This document shows positions 51,423 to 60,514 of a stretch of DNA of 64,000 nucleotides, in pieces; positions within the stretch are counted from its first letter, which is position 1, and each line of letters opens with the position of its first letter. The notes under the pieces were generated by a model. That model saw nothing but the letters and a program-made list of their open reading frames with translations, searched no databases and was not told the DNA's origin. Source of the stretch: Bacteroidota bacterium (lineage in GTDB: Bacteria > Bacteroidota > Bacteroidia > Chitinophagales > Saprospiraceae); the NCBI GenBank assembly GCA_018222965.1, contig JAAEZH010000007.1, positions 100,605 through 164,604 of the forward strand, in the 5' to 3' direction. The translations under genes and the position numbers were made by a program.

Positions 51423-51583
51423 AGAGTTTGTTCGGAATTTGCTTTTGGAGCGAACGACTCAAAATTTTGTACTGAACGAGGCATGATGAAGGAGCCTAGC
51501 CAAAGCTAAGCGACTGAAGAATAACAAAGTGCAGTGCAAAATTTGGCAAGTGCAGCCCAAAGTGTAAAATCCGAACAAACTCT
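51423..51583. mobile_element. 161-bp MITE-like inverted-repeat element
   Basis: Perfect 14-bp ends AGAGTTTGTTCGGA (51423-51436) and TCCGAACAAACTCT (51570-51583). The next bases pair imperfectly (GCTTTTGG with CCAAAGTG), and an inner pair AAATTTTGTACTG/CAGTGCAAAATTT is also inverted. The whole unit can fold as one long hairpin. It has no coding capacity. It fills the space between two convergent genes, starting 8 bp after one stop and ending inside the cmk stop codon. Confidence 0.7.
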
Positions 51584-52265
51584 AAGCGGTAGTCTTGAGG
51601 ATGCGCTCTTTGGCGAGCAAATAGACCTTTTTAAGCTGGTCCTCGCGATTAAGGCGGGAGTTGTCAATTACCACGGCATCTTCCGCCTTTTTTAATGGGC
51701 TGTCGGAGCGGGTGGAATCAATATGGTCTCTTTCCAGCAGATTTTGTTTTACCAATGCCAGGTCGCTCGGAATGTTTTTCTGCATAAGTTCCTCAAAACG
51801 TCTGCGCGTGCGAATGTCGAGATCAGCTGTAAGGAATATTTTGAGTTCTGCATCCGGGAAAACAACGGTTCCGATATCCCGACCGTCCATAACAATGCCT
51901 CCGTCTTTACCGAGATCCCTTTGTTGTTGTACCAGTGCTCTTCGCACATTGGGGATGGCGGCAACCGGACTCACATAATCGGAAATGTACATTTTGCGAA
52001 TCTCTTCCTCTACATTCTCACCGTTTAGGAAGGTGTGGTTTTGGCCGTCCATTTTTTCAAAACGAATGTCGATTGCATCCAGGGCTTTATCAACTGCAGG
52101 TGCATCGATAGGATCAACCTCATTTTCCAGAAAGAACAAGGTTACGGCCCGGTACATAGCACCGGAATCCACATAGACATAATCCAAAGCCCGAGCGAGG
52201 TCTTTGGCAAGAGTGCTCTTCCCGCAGGAAGAATGGCCATCAATGGCGATAGTAATATTCGACAC
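51582..52265 (-). CDS. cmk: Cytidylate kinase (GTG start)
   Basis: 227 residues from GTG 52265. The frame is open to an ATG at 52325, but that 20-residue extension covers the promoter (52286-52315) and is unlike any Cmk. The P-loop IAIDGHSSCGKST is at about residues 5-17. NMP-binding segments are YVDSGAMYRAVT, GRDIGTVVFPDAELKIFLTA and the LID-type Arg-rich RTRRRFEEL. It phosphorylates CMP and dCMP in nucleotide salvage. The stop codon TAG is formed at the edge of the inverted-repeat element (51583). The upstream gene ends 64 bp before the start. Confidence 0.93.
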   Translation of the reverse strand: MSNITIAIDGHSSCGKSTLAKDLARALDYVYVDSGAMYRAVTLFFLENEVDPIDAPAVDKALDAIDIRFEKMDGQNHTFLNGENVEEEIRKMYISDYVSPVAAIPNVRRALVQQQRDLGKDGGIVMDGRDIGTVVFPDAELKIFLTADLDIRTRRRFEELMQKNIPSDLALVKQNLLERDHIDSTRSDSPLKKAEDAVVIDNSRLNREDQLKKVYLLAKERILKTTA

Positions 52266-52285
52266 GGCAGTTTTTATTGACGGCG

Positions 52286-52315
52286 CAAAATACAACCCGA
52301 TTGTCTGAAAGCCAA
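52286..52315 (-). promoter_or_regulatory. Candidate cmk promoter
   Basis: On the - strand, TTG (52313-52315) and TATTTTG (52286-52292) are 20 bp apart, close to the Bacteroidota consensus. It supports the GTG start at 52265. Confidence 0.45.
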
Positions 52316-52328
52316 ATATTGGCAACAG

Positions 52329-53852
52329 CTAGGGTTTGCGGTTGAGCAATATCCGTAAAATATGATTCCAGAGTTTGTCGTAAGGGATTACTTCCAGTTC
52401 GTGAATTTGCCCGCGGTAGAACATGGGGTTTTCAACGAGTCTGTTGTAGTATTTATCGGTATTTGACAATTGATCGACGACATATTCTGCTTTAGAGAGT
52501 TGTTGCAGCAACCGAATAAACTGAATGGTTCGAAAATGTATTTCCTTTTTCAGTTGGCGATTGGCATAGGAGCGGAGTCTGTCGATTCGATCATCAATCT
52601 CATTGTATTTTCTCCTTTCAAAGAGGAACAGGATCTGGGCTACAACCATATGCACCGTAAAAACCCGCTGATCTTTTGGAAAGAGAATCGGATCATTAAG
52701 GAAAGCATTGATCCGAAAGTTCTTCTTGCGTTGACTGAGAAGAATTGGTTTTTCGCGGGCAAAATTTTCGGTGATGTAATTCATGTAAACCTCAAAAATA
52801 CCCCACTTCTCCCGTTCTACAGTTGATAATTTCCGGAATTTAGAATTGCCTGTGGCTGTTTGAAATACAGCCTGAGCGCTGACATACTGGTCGGTGTGCA
52901 GCGCCAGCAGGAAGTAGTACTCCATAAATACAAACCAGAATTCGCTGCCGGTTTTGAAGAGTTTCAGTGTTTCTTCTGCACTGGTCTTACCATTGTTGAA
53001 GTCACGCAAATGGAGGTAAGCCGAAATCTTCTTTTGATGGAAAAACCGGAGTTTGGATTCCTGGTGATACTGCGGATTGTCGGTCATATATCTCAAGGAC
53101 TGCTCACAAACCTGCAACACGGTTTCGTAGTCCTGGATGATTTCGTAGCGAAGGACCCAAACCAAATACATGTGGTAATCGATTACCGGAGAATCATAAA
53201 TCTCAGAAAGACCAACCAGTGCATCGGAGCAGGTGTCGATGCGTTCGAGTAAGCCTTCGGTTTTAGAGGGAGGTTTGTAATAGTCCATCACAACCCGTTG
53301 GTACATTTCTTCGGATCTGATCTCAGCATCCAGAATATTGGAGTACTGTTTTAAATGTGTATCGTAGGTTTCAAAGTTTTTTTCATCTCCGGTTTCAGAG
53401 CTGTAATTCCGAAGGATTCGGGCACAGTTTACAATGACGTCTGCAAACTTAAATTTGAGGGCCGTAGTCAGGATTTGTCTGGCGAGGGCGGCCGCTGTCA
53501 TGTCGGCATTATTGGATAAAAGGATCTTAACCAGCGTCCAATCCTTGTTGCAGCTAAAATAGGCCCGATCGTAATTAGATGCTGAAGGGAGGTTTACATC
53601 GAGGAAGAAAAGCGTGTTTAAAAGGCGTTTCCGAAAACGGCTTTTTAACTGGCGATATTTGTCGTCTGTAGGATTACAATCGTAAAGGTAACGGGCGGCG
53701 TCCAGGTCGTTTTTAAACTTACCAGCCTGCAGAGCTTCATAGAATTCGTTAAATTTACTATTCTTGTTGCGTAGGGAGTGGTCGTCGAAGATCTCAATTT
53801 TTCTCACCTTTTTCTTGGTGACGATCTTGGAGATTTCAAGGAGGTTTTTCAT
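52329..53852 (-). CDS. Large helical protein of unknown function
   Basis: 507 residues, no signal peptide or TM helix. It is Lys/Arg/Tyr/Phe-rich and nearly all helical, with TPR-like hairpins (for example DYETVLQVCEQSLRYMTDN). The N-terminus is basic (KIVTKKKVRKIEIFDDHS). I do not recognise a named family. The protein at 21476-22954 is of the same size and style, so both may belong to an expanded lineage-specific group. It stands alone upstream of cmk, divergent from the OmpA-family gene. A scaffold or regulatory role is possible but not shown. Confidence 0.72.
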   Translation of the reverse strand: MKNLLEISKIVTKKKVRKIEIFDDHSLRNKNSKFNEFYEALQAGKFKNDLDAARYLYDCNPTDDKYRQLKSRFRKRLLNTLFFLDVNLPSASNYDRAYFSCNKDWTLVKILLSNNADMTAAALARQILTTALKFKFADVIVNCARILRNYSSETGDEKNFETYDTHLKQYSNILDAEIRSEEMYQRVVMDYYKPPSKTEGLLERIDTCSDALVGLSEIYDSPVIDYHMYLVWVLRYEIIQDYETVLQVCEQSLRYMTDNPQYHQESKLRFFHQKKISAYLHLRDFNNGKTSAEETLKLFKTGSEFWFVFMEYYFLLALHTDQYVSAQAVFQTATGNSKFRKLSTVEREKWGIFEVYMNYITENFAREKPILLSQRKKNFRINAFLNDPILFPKDQRVFTVHMVVAQILFLFERRKYNEIDDRIDRLRSYANRQLKKEIHFRTIQFIRLLQQLSKAEYVVDQLSNTDKYYNRLVENPMFYRGQIHELEVIPYDKLWNHILRILLNRKP

Positions 53853-54122
53853 GGATACCGGTGTAGGAAGATTTTGGTAAAGCCCTCCACTGTAATTTTT
53901 GGGGGGACTTAAAAATACAAATAGTATTAGAAAAAACTGTCACATTTTGCAGCTTGATTTTATTTAGATGTTTGGGTTGGGTCTTGTAAGTAGCTGGTTG
54001 TCAGTTTTTAGTATTTGAATTAAAGTCAAGTGTGAGATTACCTTAATATAGTAAAGAAAAATGTAGCCGCTAAAAATGTGACATAAATTTCTAGAAATAC
54101 TCAAACATAAACACCTATAATT
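53853..54122. promoter_or_regulatory. Divergent intergenic region with an 11-bp inverted repeat pair
   Basis: TGTCACATTTT (53938-53948) and AAAATGTGACA (54073-54083) are perfect inverted copies 124 bp apart, near the two divergent starts. Otherwise AT-rich, with no clear consensus promoter. Confidence 0.4.
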
Positions 54123-54851
54123 ATGCGAAATTATTTCAAACTGCTATTCATAAGTTTATTGTTGGGCCAGTCATTTATGGCAGATGCTCAGGGGCCTTAC
54201 CAGCTCCAGCTCACCGTTTTTGACCAACCGGTTTCGACCGATTACTTTGTAGATATGGAGGATATTCGTATCGCCAAGGATCAAAATGATCTGTATCGAA
54301 TTTATCAGGGTTCCTACCAATCAGAGGAGGAAGCCAAAGCTGCTCTTTCAGAGGCAAAAGAAAAAGGTTACCAATATGCAACGGTAATCGATGTAGGAGC
54401 CATGAATAAATATTGTGCCGCTGCCTGCAAGCCCAATTTGTATGTAGAAAATATCTTCTTCGATTTTGACAGCTATGCGCTTCGTGCAGAGTCGCGACGC
54501 GATCTTAGCGATCTGGCAGTTGTCTTAATCGAGAATCCGGGTTACAGGGTATTGCTTACGGCACATACTGATTCGAAGGGAAGCAATGATTACAACCAGC
54601 GCTTATCTCTGAATCGGGCAAAGAGTGCCAGAGATTACCTCCTGGCGCAAGGCATTAAAGGAGACCGAGTTACAGTAGATTATAAAGGAGAAGCCAATCC
54701 TATTGCTCAAAATGAAACGAGCTCGGGGATAGACAGCCCGGGTGGACGCCAGTACAACAGAAGGGTAGAAGTTACACTGTTTGGTGCCGATGGAAATCTG
54801 ATCCCAAATGTGGTGCAGGATATAGAAGTGCCATCGAATTTGCGGTTCTAA
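54123..54851 (+). CDS. OmpA-family peptidoglycan-anchoring protein
   Basis: 242 residues. Signal peptide to about residue 22 (ADAQG). An SPOR-like segment (DLYRIYQGSYQSEEEAKAALSEAKEKG, about residues 56-82) is a possible second peptidoglycan contact. The OmpA_C-like domain (about 108-230) has FFDFDSYALRAESRRDL, TAHTDSKGSNDYN and LSLNRAKSARDYL, the peptidoglycan diaminopimelate-binding site. It lacks a beta-barrel, so it is probably periplasmic or lipid-free on the inner face of the outer membrane. It stands alone and ends before a terminator at 54877-54914. Confidence 0.88.
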   Translation: MRNYFKLLFISLLLGQSFMADAQGPYQLQLTVFDQPVSTDYFVDMEDIRIAKDQNDLYRIYQGSYQSEEEAKAALSEAKEKGYQYATVIDVGAMNKYCAAACKPNLYVENIFFDFDSYALRAESRRDLSDLAVVLIENPGYRVLLTAHTDSKGSNDYNQRLSLNRAKSARDYLLAQGIKGDRVTVDYKGEANPIAQNETSSGIDSPGGRQYNRRVEVTLFGADGNLIPNVVQDIEVPSNLRF

Positions 54852-54876
54852 TCAGATTTTGATGGAAGCCAGGCAA

Positions 54877-54914
54877 AAAAAGGCCGATGGAGTATAGCTC
54901 TCATCGGCCTTTTA
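54877..54914. terminator. Intrinsic terminator
   Basis: AAAAGGCCGATG pairs with CATCGGCCTTTT, with a short internal bulge and a loop. A/T runs flank it on both sides. It lies between the OmpA-family gene and the convergent DUF2795 gene. Confidence 0.85.
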
Positions 54915-54945
54915 TATGAGGCCGCATCGGGCAGCCTATTATCTT

Positions 54946-55167
54946 TTAGTATTCATCTTCGTTAAAAAGGAAGTCATCTTTCTGAGGAATGTCAGGCCAG
55001 ATGTCTTCTATTCCTTCATATACCTCTCCTTCGTCTTCCATGTCTTGCAAATTCTGAATCACCTGAATAGGCGCTCCGGTCCGCACGGAGAAGTCAATGA
55101 GTTCGTCTCGTGTTGCGGGCCATGGGGCTTCTTCAAGATGAGGAATAAGTTCCAATGTCCAGACCAT
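54946..55167 (-). CDS. DUF2795 domain protein
   Basis: 73 residues, acidic. The pattern WTLELIPHLEEAPWPATRDELIDFSVRTGAP then EDIWPDIPxKDDFLFNEDEY (quoted in parts) is the highly conserved Bacteroidota form of DUF2795. Its function is unknown; it is small, soluble and cytoplasmic. It has its own short transcription unit that ends at the terminator shared with the OmpA-family gene. Confidence 0.88.
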   Translation of the reverse strand: MVWTLELIPHLEEAPWPATRDELIDFSVRTGAPIQVIQNLQDMEDEGEVYEGIEDIWPDIPQKDDFLFNEDEY

Positions 55168-55539
55168 AAAGTAACAATTTGATTTTCAAGTTTTACCAAC
55201 CAGAAAAGGGTGAAAATTATATTTGGTAATAATTGGTGTTAATAAAATAAATAAACAGACAATCTTTAAATCTTAGTATAAAAAACGCTGTCGATTTGTA
55301 CTGTTGCGCAAATGTAACAAAGAAAGCCATTCGGCGCAAGCCCCTTTTCTCAGAGTGCAATGGAGATTCAGTATTAGATATTTAAACCTCATTGACTAAG
55401 ATTTCCAACTACTCTCTAAACCCGAAACATCAAGAGTTTGGATGGAGTTCCCAATTTTGTAAACTTTTTTTAAATAAAAATGCAAGATGCTGAATTCCAA
55501 CACCTTGCATTTTTATTTTCACCAAATAACCGTCTCTGC
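55168..55539. other. 372-bp intergenic region
   Basis: AT-rich; holds the DUF2795 promoter and the 3' hairpin of the CRTAC1 gene (55472-55518). I see no RNA gene or repeat beyond that hairpin. Confidence 0.6.
55472..55520 (-). terminator. Intrinsic terminator of the CRTAC1-family gene
   Basis: AATAAAAATGCAAG (55473-55486) pairs with CTTGCATTTTTATT (55504-55517), with T-rich flanks. It lies 20 bp after the stop of the leftward gene. Confidence 0.8.
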
Positions 55540-58500
55540 CTAATTCAGTTGATACAGTTCCAGGGTGTCATCATTGTTTGCCACAACCAAAACCGCTTTC
55601 CCGCCGGAGGTTCTGAGCAAACTAACATCCCTTACCTCCCCATGTAGTTTTAAGCCGGTATTTTGGGTAGGCAGGTGCCGGAAATTCCCGGTGCCATCAC
55701 CCAGTAAAACAATACCGGGGTTGGCATCATACGGACCGGATTCCACATCAGCATTAAAATTGTTGCCGACCAGAAGCAAGTCGGTATGACCGTCCCCATT
55801 GAGGTCATCCATCAGGATTTGATTCACCGGCGCAATCTGGCTGAATACAGGCAGTGTCGTGCTTTTGAAGCTGCCCCCATCATTCAAAAATAAACTGGTT
55901 TCCATATTATTGGCTTCCAGCTTTTGGGCATTCTGCAATTTTACCGGATCAAATACTTCCTGTACCGAAGCGGTAGAATATGGTTCGAAGTATAAATAGT
56001 CTTTTTTCAACAGAGAAATCTGTTTGATCAAAGCCTCTTTTCGCGCCAGCGGATATTCAACACCGTCATTTACATAAGTGATGATGGGATCATTGGTTCC
56101 ATTATTATCAAAGTCGGTCGTGTAAATGCGGAGTGGCTCGCCTGCCGTTGCTTTGATCCGGCTGTTTAGTCCGAGGTTTCCGGCAGCCAGGTCGAGGTCG
56201 CCGTCTCCATCCACATCATTCAAAGCCAGACAATTCCACCAGCCTTTGGTATTGCTTGTTCCGGGTAGTTGTTCCCGATTGTATTTACCATCGGCCCAAC
56301 GGAAAACATAAATCGGCATCCATTCTCCGGCTACGATCATTTCGGAAACACCATCGCCATCCAGATCGCCAAATCGGATATCCGTAACCATTCCTGCCTG
56401 ACGGAAGTCCGGTGCGACCTGATCGGTAACATCACTGAAAGTTCCTCCGTCATTTTGAAGCACAAAACTTTGTGGCGTCATCGGATAATTGCCCGGAACC
56501 ACGCGGCCGCCAACAAATAGGTCCTGGTCGCCGTCCTGGTCAAAATCATGTGCCTGCACACAGCTTCCACTGGCGGTAATTCGCGGAAGTACATTCGCGG
56601 AAGCGGAAAAATTTCCACTGCCATCATTGAGGTACAATCGATCCTGATAGAGGTCGGAGTTGGCCGGATTGGCGTTGCCTCCGCTTACTACATAAAGGTC
56701 GAGGTCGCTGTCACCGTCTGCATCGAAGAACAGGCAACCGGTATCTTCATATTTGCTGTCTGTTTCCCACGGACCGCTCTTCTTGCTGAAGGAACCATTG
56801 CTTTGGAGGTAAAGAGCGCCCATTTGTCCGCCGGCATTACCGATAAAAAAGTCGTTCTGGCCGTTTCCGTCCACATCGCCCTCTGCAATAAAAGGACCGA
56901 TTTGCGACAGTCGGTGGGGGAGGAGACGCTCGCGATCGAAGTCTTCAAAGGCATTTTCGCGGTGCCGGAAGTCCGGACCCTTGATCTCCGCAAACAGGCG
57001 TTCGCTGCTTTGCGGTACTTCGGGCATTTTTTGACCGTTGGCCTCTGCGTAATTAATGGTCAGCAATTGATCGCCAGGAATGTTTTCCAGCAAATGGGTT
57101 TTACCATCCGGCCAGCGAACTTCCAGCAATTCCACGCCTTCAGATTGGCCGAGCCCGAAGTGGAGCACGGTTTGTACCGAGGAGAAAAAGCCCCGGGTAG
57201 GGGTAAGCGTTTGTGCCTGTGTCAACTCGCCACTCCGCAAGGTAACGCGGGCTCCCACAGCCGTCGGATTGGAATCCGGCCCTTCGAGATCCACCGCTAT
57301 ATAATGATTGTTGGTTTGCTCGTTGGTCCGGTTTTCATAGATGAACGCCGGGTCGGCTATGTTGTTGGTGATGATTTCCAAATCGCCGTCGCCATCGAGA
57401 TCCGCATAAGCAGCTCCATTCGAAAAAGATGGATCCAGAAAACCCCATTCGTTGCTGACTTTTTCAAAGCTCAGATCTCCTTTGTTTCGGTAGGCATAAT
57501 TCTGGAGCCTTTCGGAAGGGATCAGATCGAGGAAGTCTGTAAACTCCGGAAAGCGTTCTTTGGTAATGCCGCCCGTTTGATTCAGACTGTCAACCGTATA
57601 GGTCAGGTAGTCGAGATTCGAAACATCGCGCCGATAGCCGTTGGTAATGTAAAGGTCTTTCCAGCCATCGTTATCGAGGTCGGCAAAAAGGGCACTCCAA
57701 CTCCAATCGGTATTTGAAATACCGGAAAATGTGCCGATCTCCGAAAATTTATCCGAACCGGTATTTAGTTGGAGGACGTTGCGCATTTGCTGTTGCCCGT
57801 AGCCAAATTCTACGAGTCGGTTATAGCGCTGAAGCACCATGGTTGTCATGAGCAGTTTCTGCCGGCGATTGTCCTCTGCGATCATGTCGAGAGCGATGAT
57901 ATCGTCGCGTTGATCATTATTGAAATCAGCAATATCTACTCCCATGGTATGGTTGCTCATGTGATTCAGATAACGATCTGTCTGATCTTCGAAGGTGCCG
58001 TCTTTTTGGTTGATATAGACGATATCCGGTTCGATGTAATCGTTTCCAATAAAGAGGTCGGGATAGCCATCGTCGTTAAAATCGGAGGTTGTAACGCTGA
58101 GTCCGAAGGCGCGATTTACAATTCCTGCCTGCTCGCTCACATTGGTGAACGTATTATTGCCTTCGTTGCGGTAAAGGCGGTCTGATTCAAATTCGTCTTT
58201 AGGTCGTGTTACCCGTACCCGCTTGCCATCGACTTCTTCGAGGATCATATTGTTTACCGAGGTAAAATCGGTCGGATGGTTGAGCAGATACTTATGCAGA
58301 TCGCCATACAGATCATAGTCGAAAAAGTTGGCGTGATTAGAGGCAGTGGGGATATTCAGCCCATAGGAAGCGGCATCTTCCTTAAAGGTGCCATCTCCCT
58401 GATTGATGAAAAGCAGGTTTTGGCGTTGAGCATTGTTGATGATGCCCGTCCGGCAAACGTATAGGTCCATCCAGCCATCTGTATTGATATCCACAGCTGA

Positions 58501-58911
58501 AACGCCCGTTTTAAATCCGCCGGAAGCAGCAACACCAGCCGATTGGGTCACATCTTCAAATTGTAAATTACCTTTGTTGAGGTACAGTTTATTATCTTCC
58601 TGCGTACTGATAAAGTAAAGATCCTGGAGATTATCGTTGTTGAAATCCAGCACAGCCACACCACCTCCGTTGTACATATAGGAGTTAGTAATGATGTTGA
58701 GCTGATGATCTTCGGTGATCCGGTTTTCAAAATCGATACCACTGGAGGCCGGATCAATGCGCTGAAACCGCTCGTTGCCGGTAGGAGTATAGGCCGGGGA
58801 TTCTGTTTTTTTGGCTTTCGCCGAAGGTTCTTCCGTGTCGGAGGAACAGGCTCCTATCACCAGAAAAAGGAGTAAGGGAAGAAATTTGCTAAAGGTTGAG
58901 ATATTGAACAT
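55540..58911 (-). CDS. CRTAC1/FG-GAP VCBS-repeat lipoprotein with ASPIC/UnbV domain
   Basis: 1123 residues. Lipoprotein signal with Cys22 (LVIGACSS). Two halves of FG-GAP/VCBS repeats with calcium-type loops such as DFNNDNLQDLYF, DINTDGWMDLYV and DFNDDGYPDLFIG form a large beta-propeller. An ASPIC/UnbV domain lies near residues 560-640 (GARVTLRSG, RGFFSSVQTVLHFGLGQ, EVRWPDGKTHLLEN). These proteins are common surface lipoproteins in Bacteroidota and are probably involved in binding extracellular ligands or glycans; the partner is unknown. No SusCD pair is adjacent. It is transcribed alone between two convergent or divergent neighbours. Confidence 0.9.
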   Translation of the reverse strand: MFNISTFSKFLPLLLFLVIGACSSDTEEPSAKAKKTESPAYTPTGNERFQRIDPASSGIDFENRITEDHQLNIITNSYMYNGGGVAVLDFNNDNLQDLYFISTQEDNKLYLNKGNLQFEDVTQSAGVAASGGFKTGVSAVDINTDGWMDLYVCRTGIINNAQRQNLLFINQGDGTFKEDAASYGLNIPTASNHANFFDYDLYGDLHKYLLNHPTDFTSVNNMILEEVDGKRVRVTRPKDEFESDRLYRNEGNNTFTNVSEQAGIVNRAFGLSVTTSDFNDDGYPDLFIGNDYIEPDIVYINQKDGTFEDQTDRYLNHMSNHTMGVDIADFNNDQRDDIIALDMIAEDNRRQKLLMTTMVLQRYNRLVEFGYGQQQMRNVLQLNTGSDKFSEIGTFSGISNTDWSWSALFADLDNDGWKDLYITNGYRRDVSNLDYLTYTVDSLNQTGGITKERFPEFTDFLDLIPSERLQNYAYRNKGDLSFEKVSNEWGFLDPSFSNGAAYADLDGDGDLEIITNNIADPAFIYENRTNEQTNNHYIAVDLEGPDSNPTAVGARVTLRSGELTQAQTLTPTRGFFSSVQTVLHFGLGQSEGVELLEVRWPDGKTHLLENIPGDQLLTINYAEANGQKMPEVPQSSERLFAEIKGPDFRHRENAFEDFDRERLLPHRLSQIGPFIAEGDVDGNGQNDFFIGNAGGQMGALYLQSNGSFSKKSGPWETDSKYEDTGCLFFDADGDSDLDLYVVSGGNANPANSDLYQDRLYLNDGSGNFSASANVLPRITASGSCVQAHDFDQDGDQDLFVGGRVVPGNYPMTPQSFVLQNDGGTFSDVTDQVAPDFRQAGMVTDIRFGDLDGDGVSEMIVAGEWMPIYVFRWADGKYNREQLPGTSNTKGWWNCLALNDVDGDGDLDLAAGNLGLNSRIKATAGEPLRIYTTDFDNNGTNDPIITYVNDGVEYPLARKEALIKQISLLKKDYLYFEPYSTASVQEVFDPVKLQNAQKLEANNMETSLFLNDGGSFKSTTLPVFSQIAPVNQILMDDLNGDGHTDLLLVGNNFNADVESGPYDANPGIVLLGDGTGNFRHLPTQNTGLKLHGEVRDVSLLRTSGGKAVLVVANNDDTLELYQLN

Positions 58912-59079
58912 TATGGAGAAAATTTTTTCAAAAATAGCAATAAAAGGGGGTTTGATGATGTTATTCCGTTTAGCTAACTTGTAAGAATTGTAGCAGGTAA
59001 TTGGCTAATTGGAGCCTTTTAGAGGTGTAACATACAATTCCCGTCTATCAATAAAAAAGCACTTTTTTAAAACAACAAG

Positions 59080-59622
59080 ATGTACATGGTAAAGCATTTC
59101 CTTCTACCGATTGGATTTCTGTTATTTTCATTTCAAGTTGTTTTGGGGCAAAAACCGGCTGAAACACTCAATGAACACGAGGAATCCTATGAATGGCGAA
59201 TCCGCCAGGATTATCTGTATGAGGTTTACATTCCCAAAGATATGGGGGATGCATTTATTCAGCTCAACAAACTGATCGATGAGGAAAGCCGGAAGAAGTT
59301 TATGTCCCTGTCGGAAGAAGACGCCTACGATCGCTTGTTTTTTAGCTTCGGGCGCTGGATCATTCACAACTGGGGATTCTACGGCGGCTCCCGATTCTCC
59401 CATTATCTGCGCGAACTGGGGGTTTACCATCCCGAGGATATGGCACGATTTGTTATCCTAACCTATCACCGCAATTTACATCGCAATCCGCTGAATGTAA
59501 AAGAATTGATCGATGAGATCAATGCGGGTAAAGAAAAGGCAATAGAACAGAAATTAAAGGAAGGAGAAGTGATCTATGAAGAAACCCGTAAGCGGGATCC
59601 GAAAGACGGAGACGGCAGTTAA
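59080..59622 (+). CDS. DUF6794-type secreted protein
   Basis: 180 residues with a signal peptide to about residue 24 (VVLGQK). The central YIPKDMGDAFIQLNKLIDEESRKKF segment (quoted here in part) and the WIIHNWGFYGGSRFSHYLRELGVYHPEDM region match the DUF6794 family: a helical domain with conserved GGSRxSxYLxxLGxxHPDDM. Its function is not known. The C-terminal tail is Lys/Glu-rich. Starts at 59080 (M1) and 59086 (M3) are both possible. It overlaps the next, convergent gene by 4 bp. Confidence 0.8.
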   Translation: MYMVKHFLLPIGFLLFSFQVVLGQKPAETLNEHEESYEWRIRQDYLYEVYIPKDMGDAFIQLNKLIDEESRKKFMSLSEEDAYDRLFFSFGRWIIHNWGFYGGSRFSHYLRELGVYHPEDMARFVILTYHRNLHRNPLNVKELIDEINAGKEKAIEQKLKEGEVIYEETRKRDPKDGDGS

Positions 59623-60242
59623 TCGCTCGATTCCGGTATCAGTCGAAGGTAATCCAGGAGGAGATGTCCGTTGTAGGCATCCTTTCCGAGGAAGCTTAGT
59701 TCGAATATCACTTCAATGATCTCCCGGGAGGGTTGGATTTTCAAATTGTATTCAGTCCAGCCGCTTCCGCTGAATGGCCTAATCCTGCCGAGTTCAGTAA
59801 CGAACCCCGTCTTACTCATACCATAAATGATCAGCCCGGCCAGATGCGCATAGGAACAAGGCTCCCTGGTTATTCGGTCCATGCTGTTGAAGGTGATGGA
59901 TTTTCCCAGCATCAATCGAAGTCGGTAGGAGGAGTCTGCTTCCATGGGGACCTGTAATTCCTGTTTCAGACATTCTCTGCTGCCGTTGGATCGAACTACC
60001 ATGGCCAAAAAGTGTTTACCGTGTGGCGCGGTCATTTTGACCCCAAACGGATTGTCGCACTGATGGCAGTGCACATCCGGAGGTGTTTCTTTAGAATCGC
60101 CGCAATTTTCCCAGCCGGGAGGTACCTGGCAACAACCGGTTTCTCCCGCTTCAAAAGAATAATTTTGAAGCATGGAAGCCGCCTGAACCGGGAAATTCAG
60201 GGGGGTAATTTGGCAAAGCATTAGCGACCAAAGCATCCACAT
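59619..60242 (-). CDS. Secreted cysteine-containing jelly-roll-like protein
   Basis: 207 residues. Signal-like N-terminus, then LQNYSFEAGE, PPGWENCGDS, PPDVHCHQC, GVKMTAPHGKHFLAMVVRSNGS and a strand-rich C-terminal half (YRLRLMLGKS, WTEYNLKI, VIFELSFLG). This is the pattern of the beta-sandwich module widespread in Bacteroidota secreted proteins (NxSFE...PxGW..CG...PPDVxPG), there often fused to OmpA or sorting domains. Here it stands alone. A glycan-binding or structural role is plausible, but no ligand is known. It ends inside the stop region of the convergent DUF6794 gene. Confidence 0.72.
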   Translation of the reverse strand: MWMLWSLMLCQITPLNFPVQAASMLQNYSFEAGETGCCQVPPGWENCGDSKETPPDVHCHQCDNPFGVKMTAPHGKHFLAMVVRSNGSRECLKQELQVPMEADSSYRLRLMLGKSITFNSMDRITREPCSYAHLAGLIIYGMSKTGFVTELGRIRPFSGSGWTEYNLKIQPSREIIEVIFELSFLGKDAYNGHLLLDYLRLIPESSD

Positions 60243-60433
60243 AGGTCAAAATTTTTACATTTGCAGGTCCTGCCCCTTTTCCATTTACCGGAATATATAT
60301 CTTATTATTGCCGGGAAAGCAGCTCCGAAGGGGGGCAAAGGAACAACGGATTAAAGAAAAAGTCTGGTATTTTCCCAGATCTATTCCGAAGGTTATTTTG
60401 TAATAATTGTAAAATGAATGGCCTTATTACCAA

Positions 60434-60459
60434 AAAGAAGTTTTTTATTTAACTTCTTT
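60434..60459. repeat. AT-rich dyad upstream of topA
   Basis: AAAGAAGTT (60434-60442) and AACTTCTTT (60451-60459) are perfect 9-bp arms with an 8-nt spacer, 55 bp before the topA start. It may be an operator or part of an RNA leader. Confidence 0.4.
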
Positions 60460-60514
60460 AAAATTGGCATGAAAGCCCGTTCGATAACCAAAGGAAATAA
60501 TAAACTGCGAGTTA

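Noticed and set aside
52266..52325. ATG 52325 as cmk start
   Set aside because: The extension overlaps a good promoter and is absent from the family's conserved N-terminus; GTG 52265 fits.
56548..57717. 389-codon + strand open frame
   Set aside because: It lies fully antisense to the CRTAC1 lipoprotein gene; that frame has strong family motifs, while this one has no recognisable domain and no promoter.
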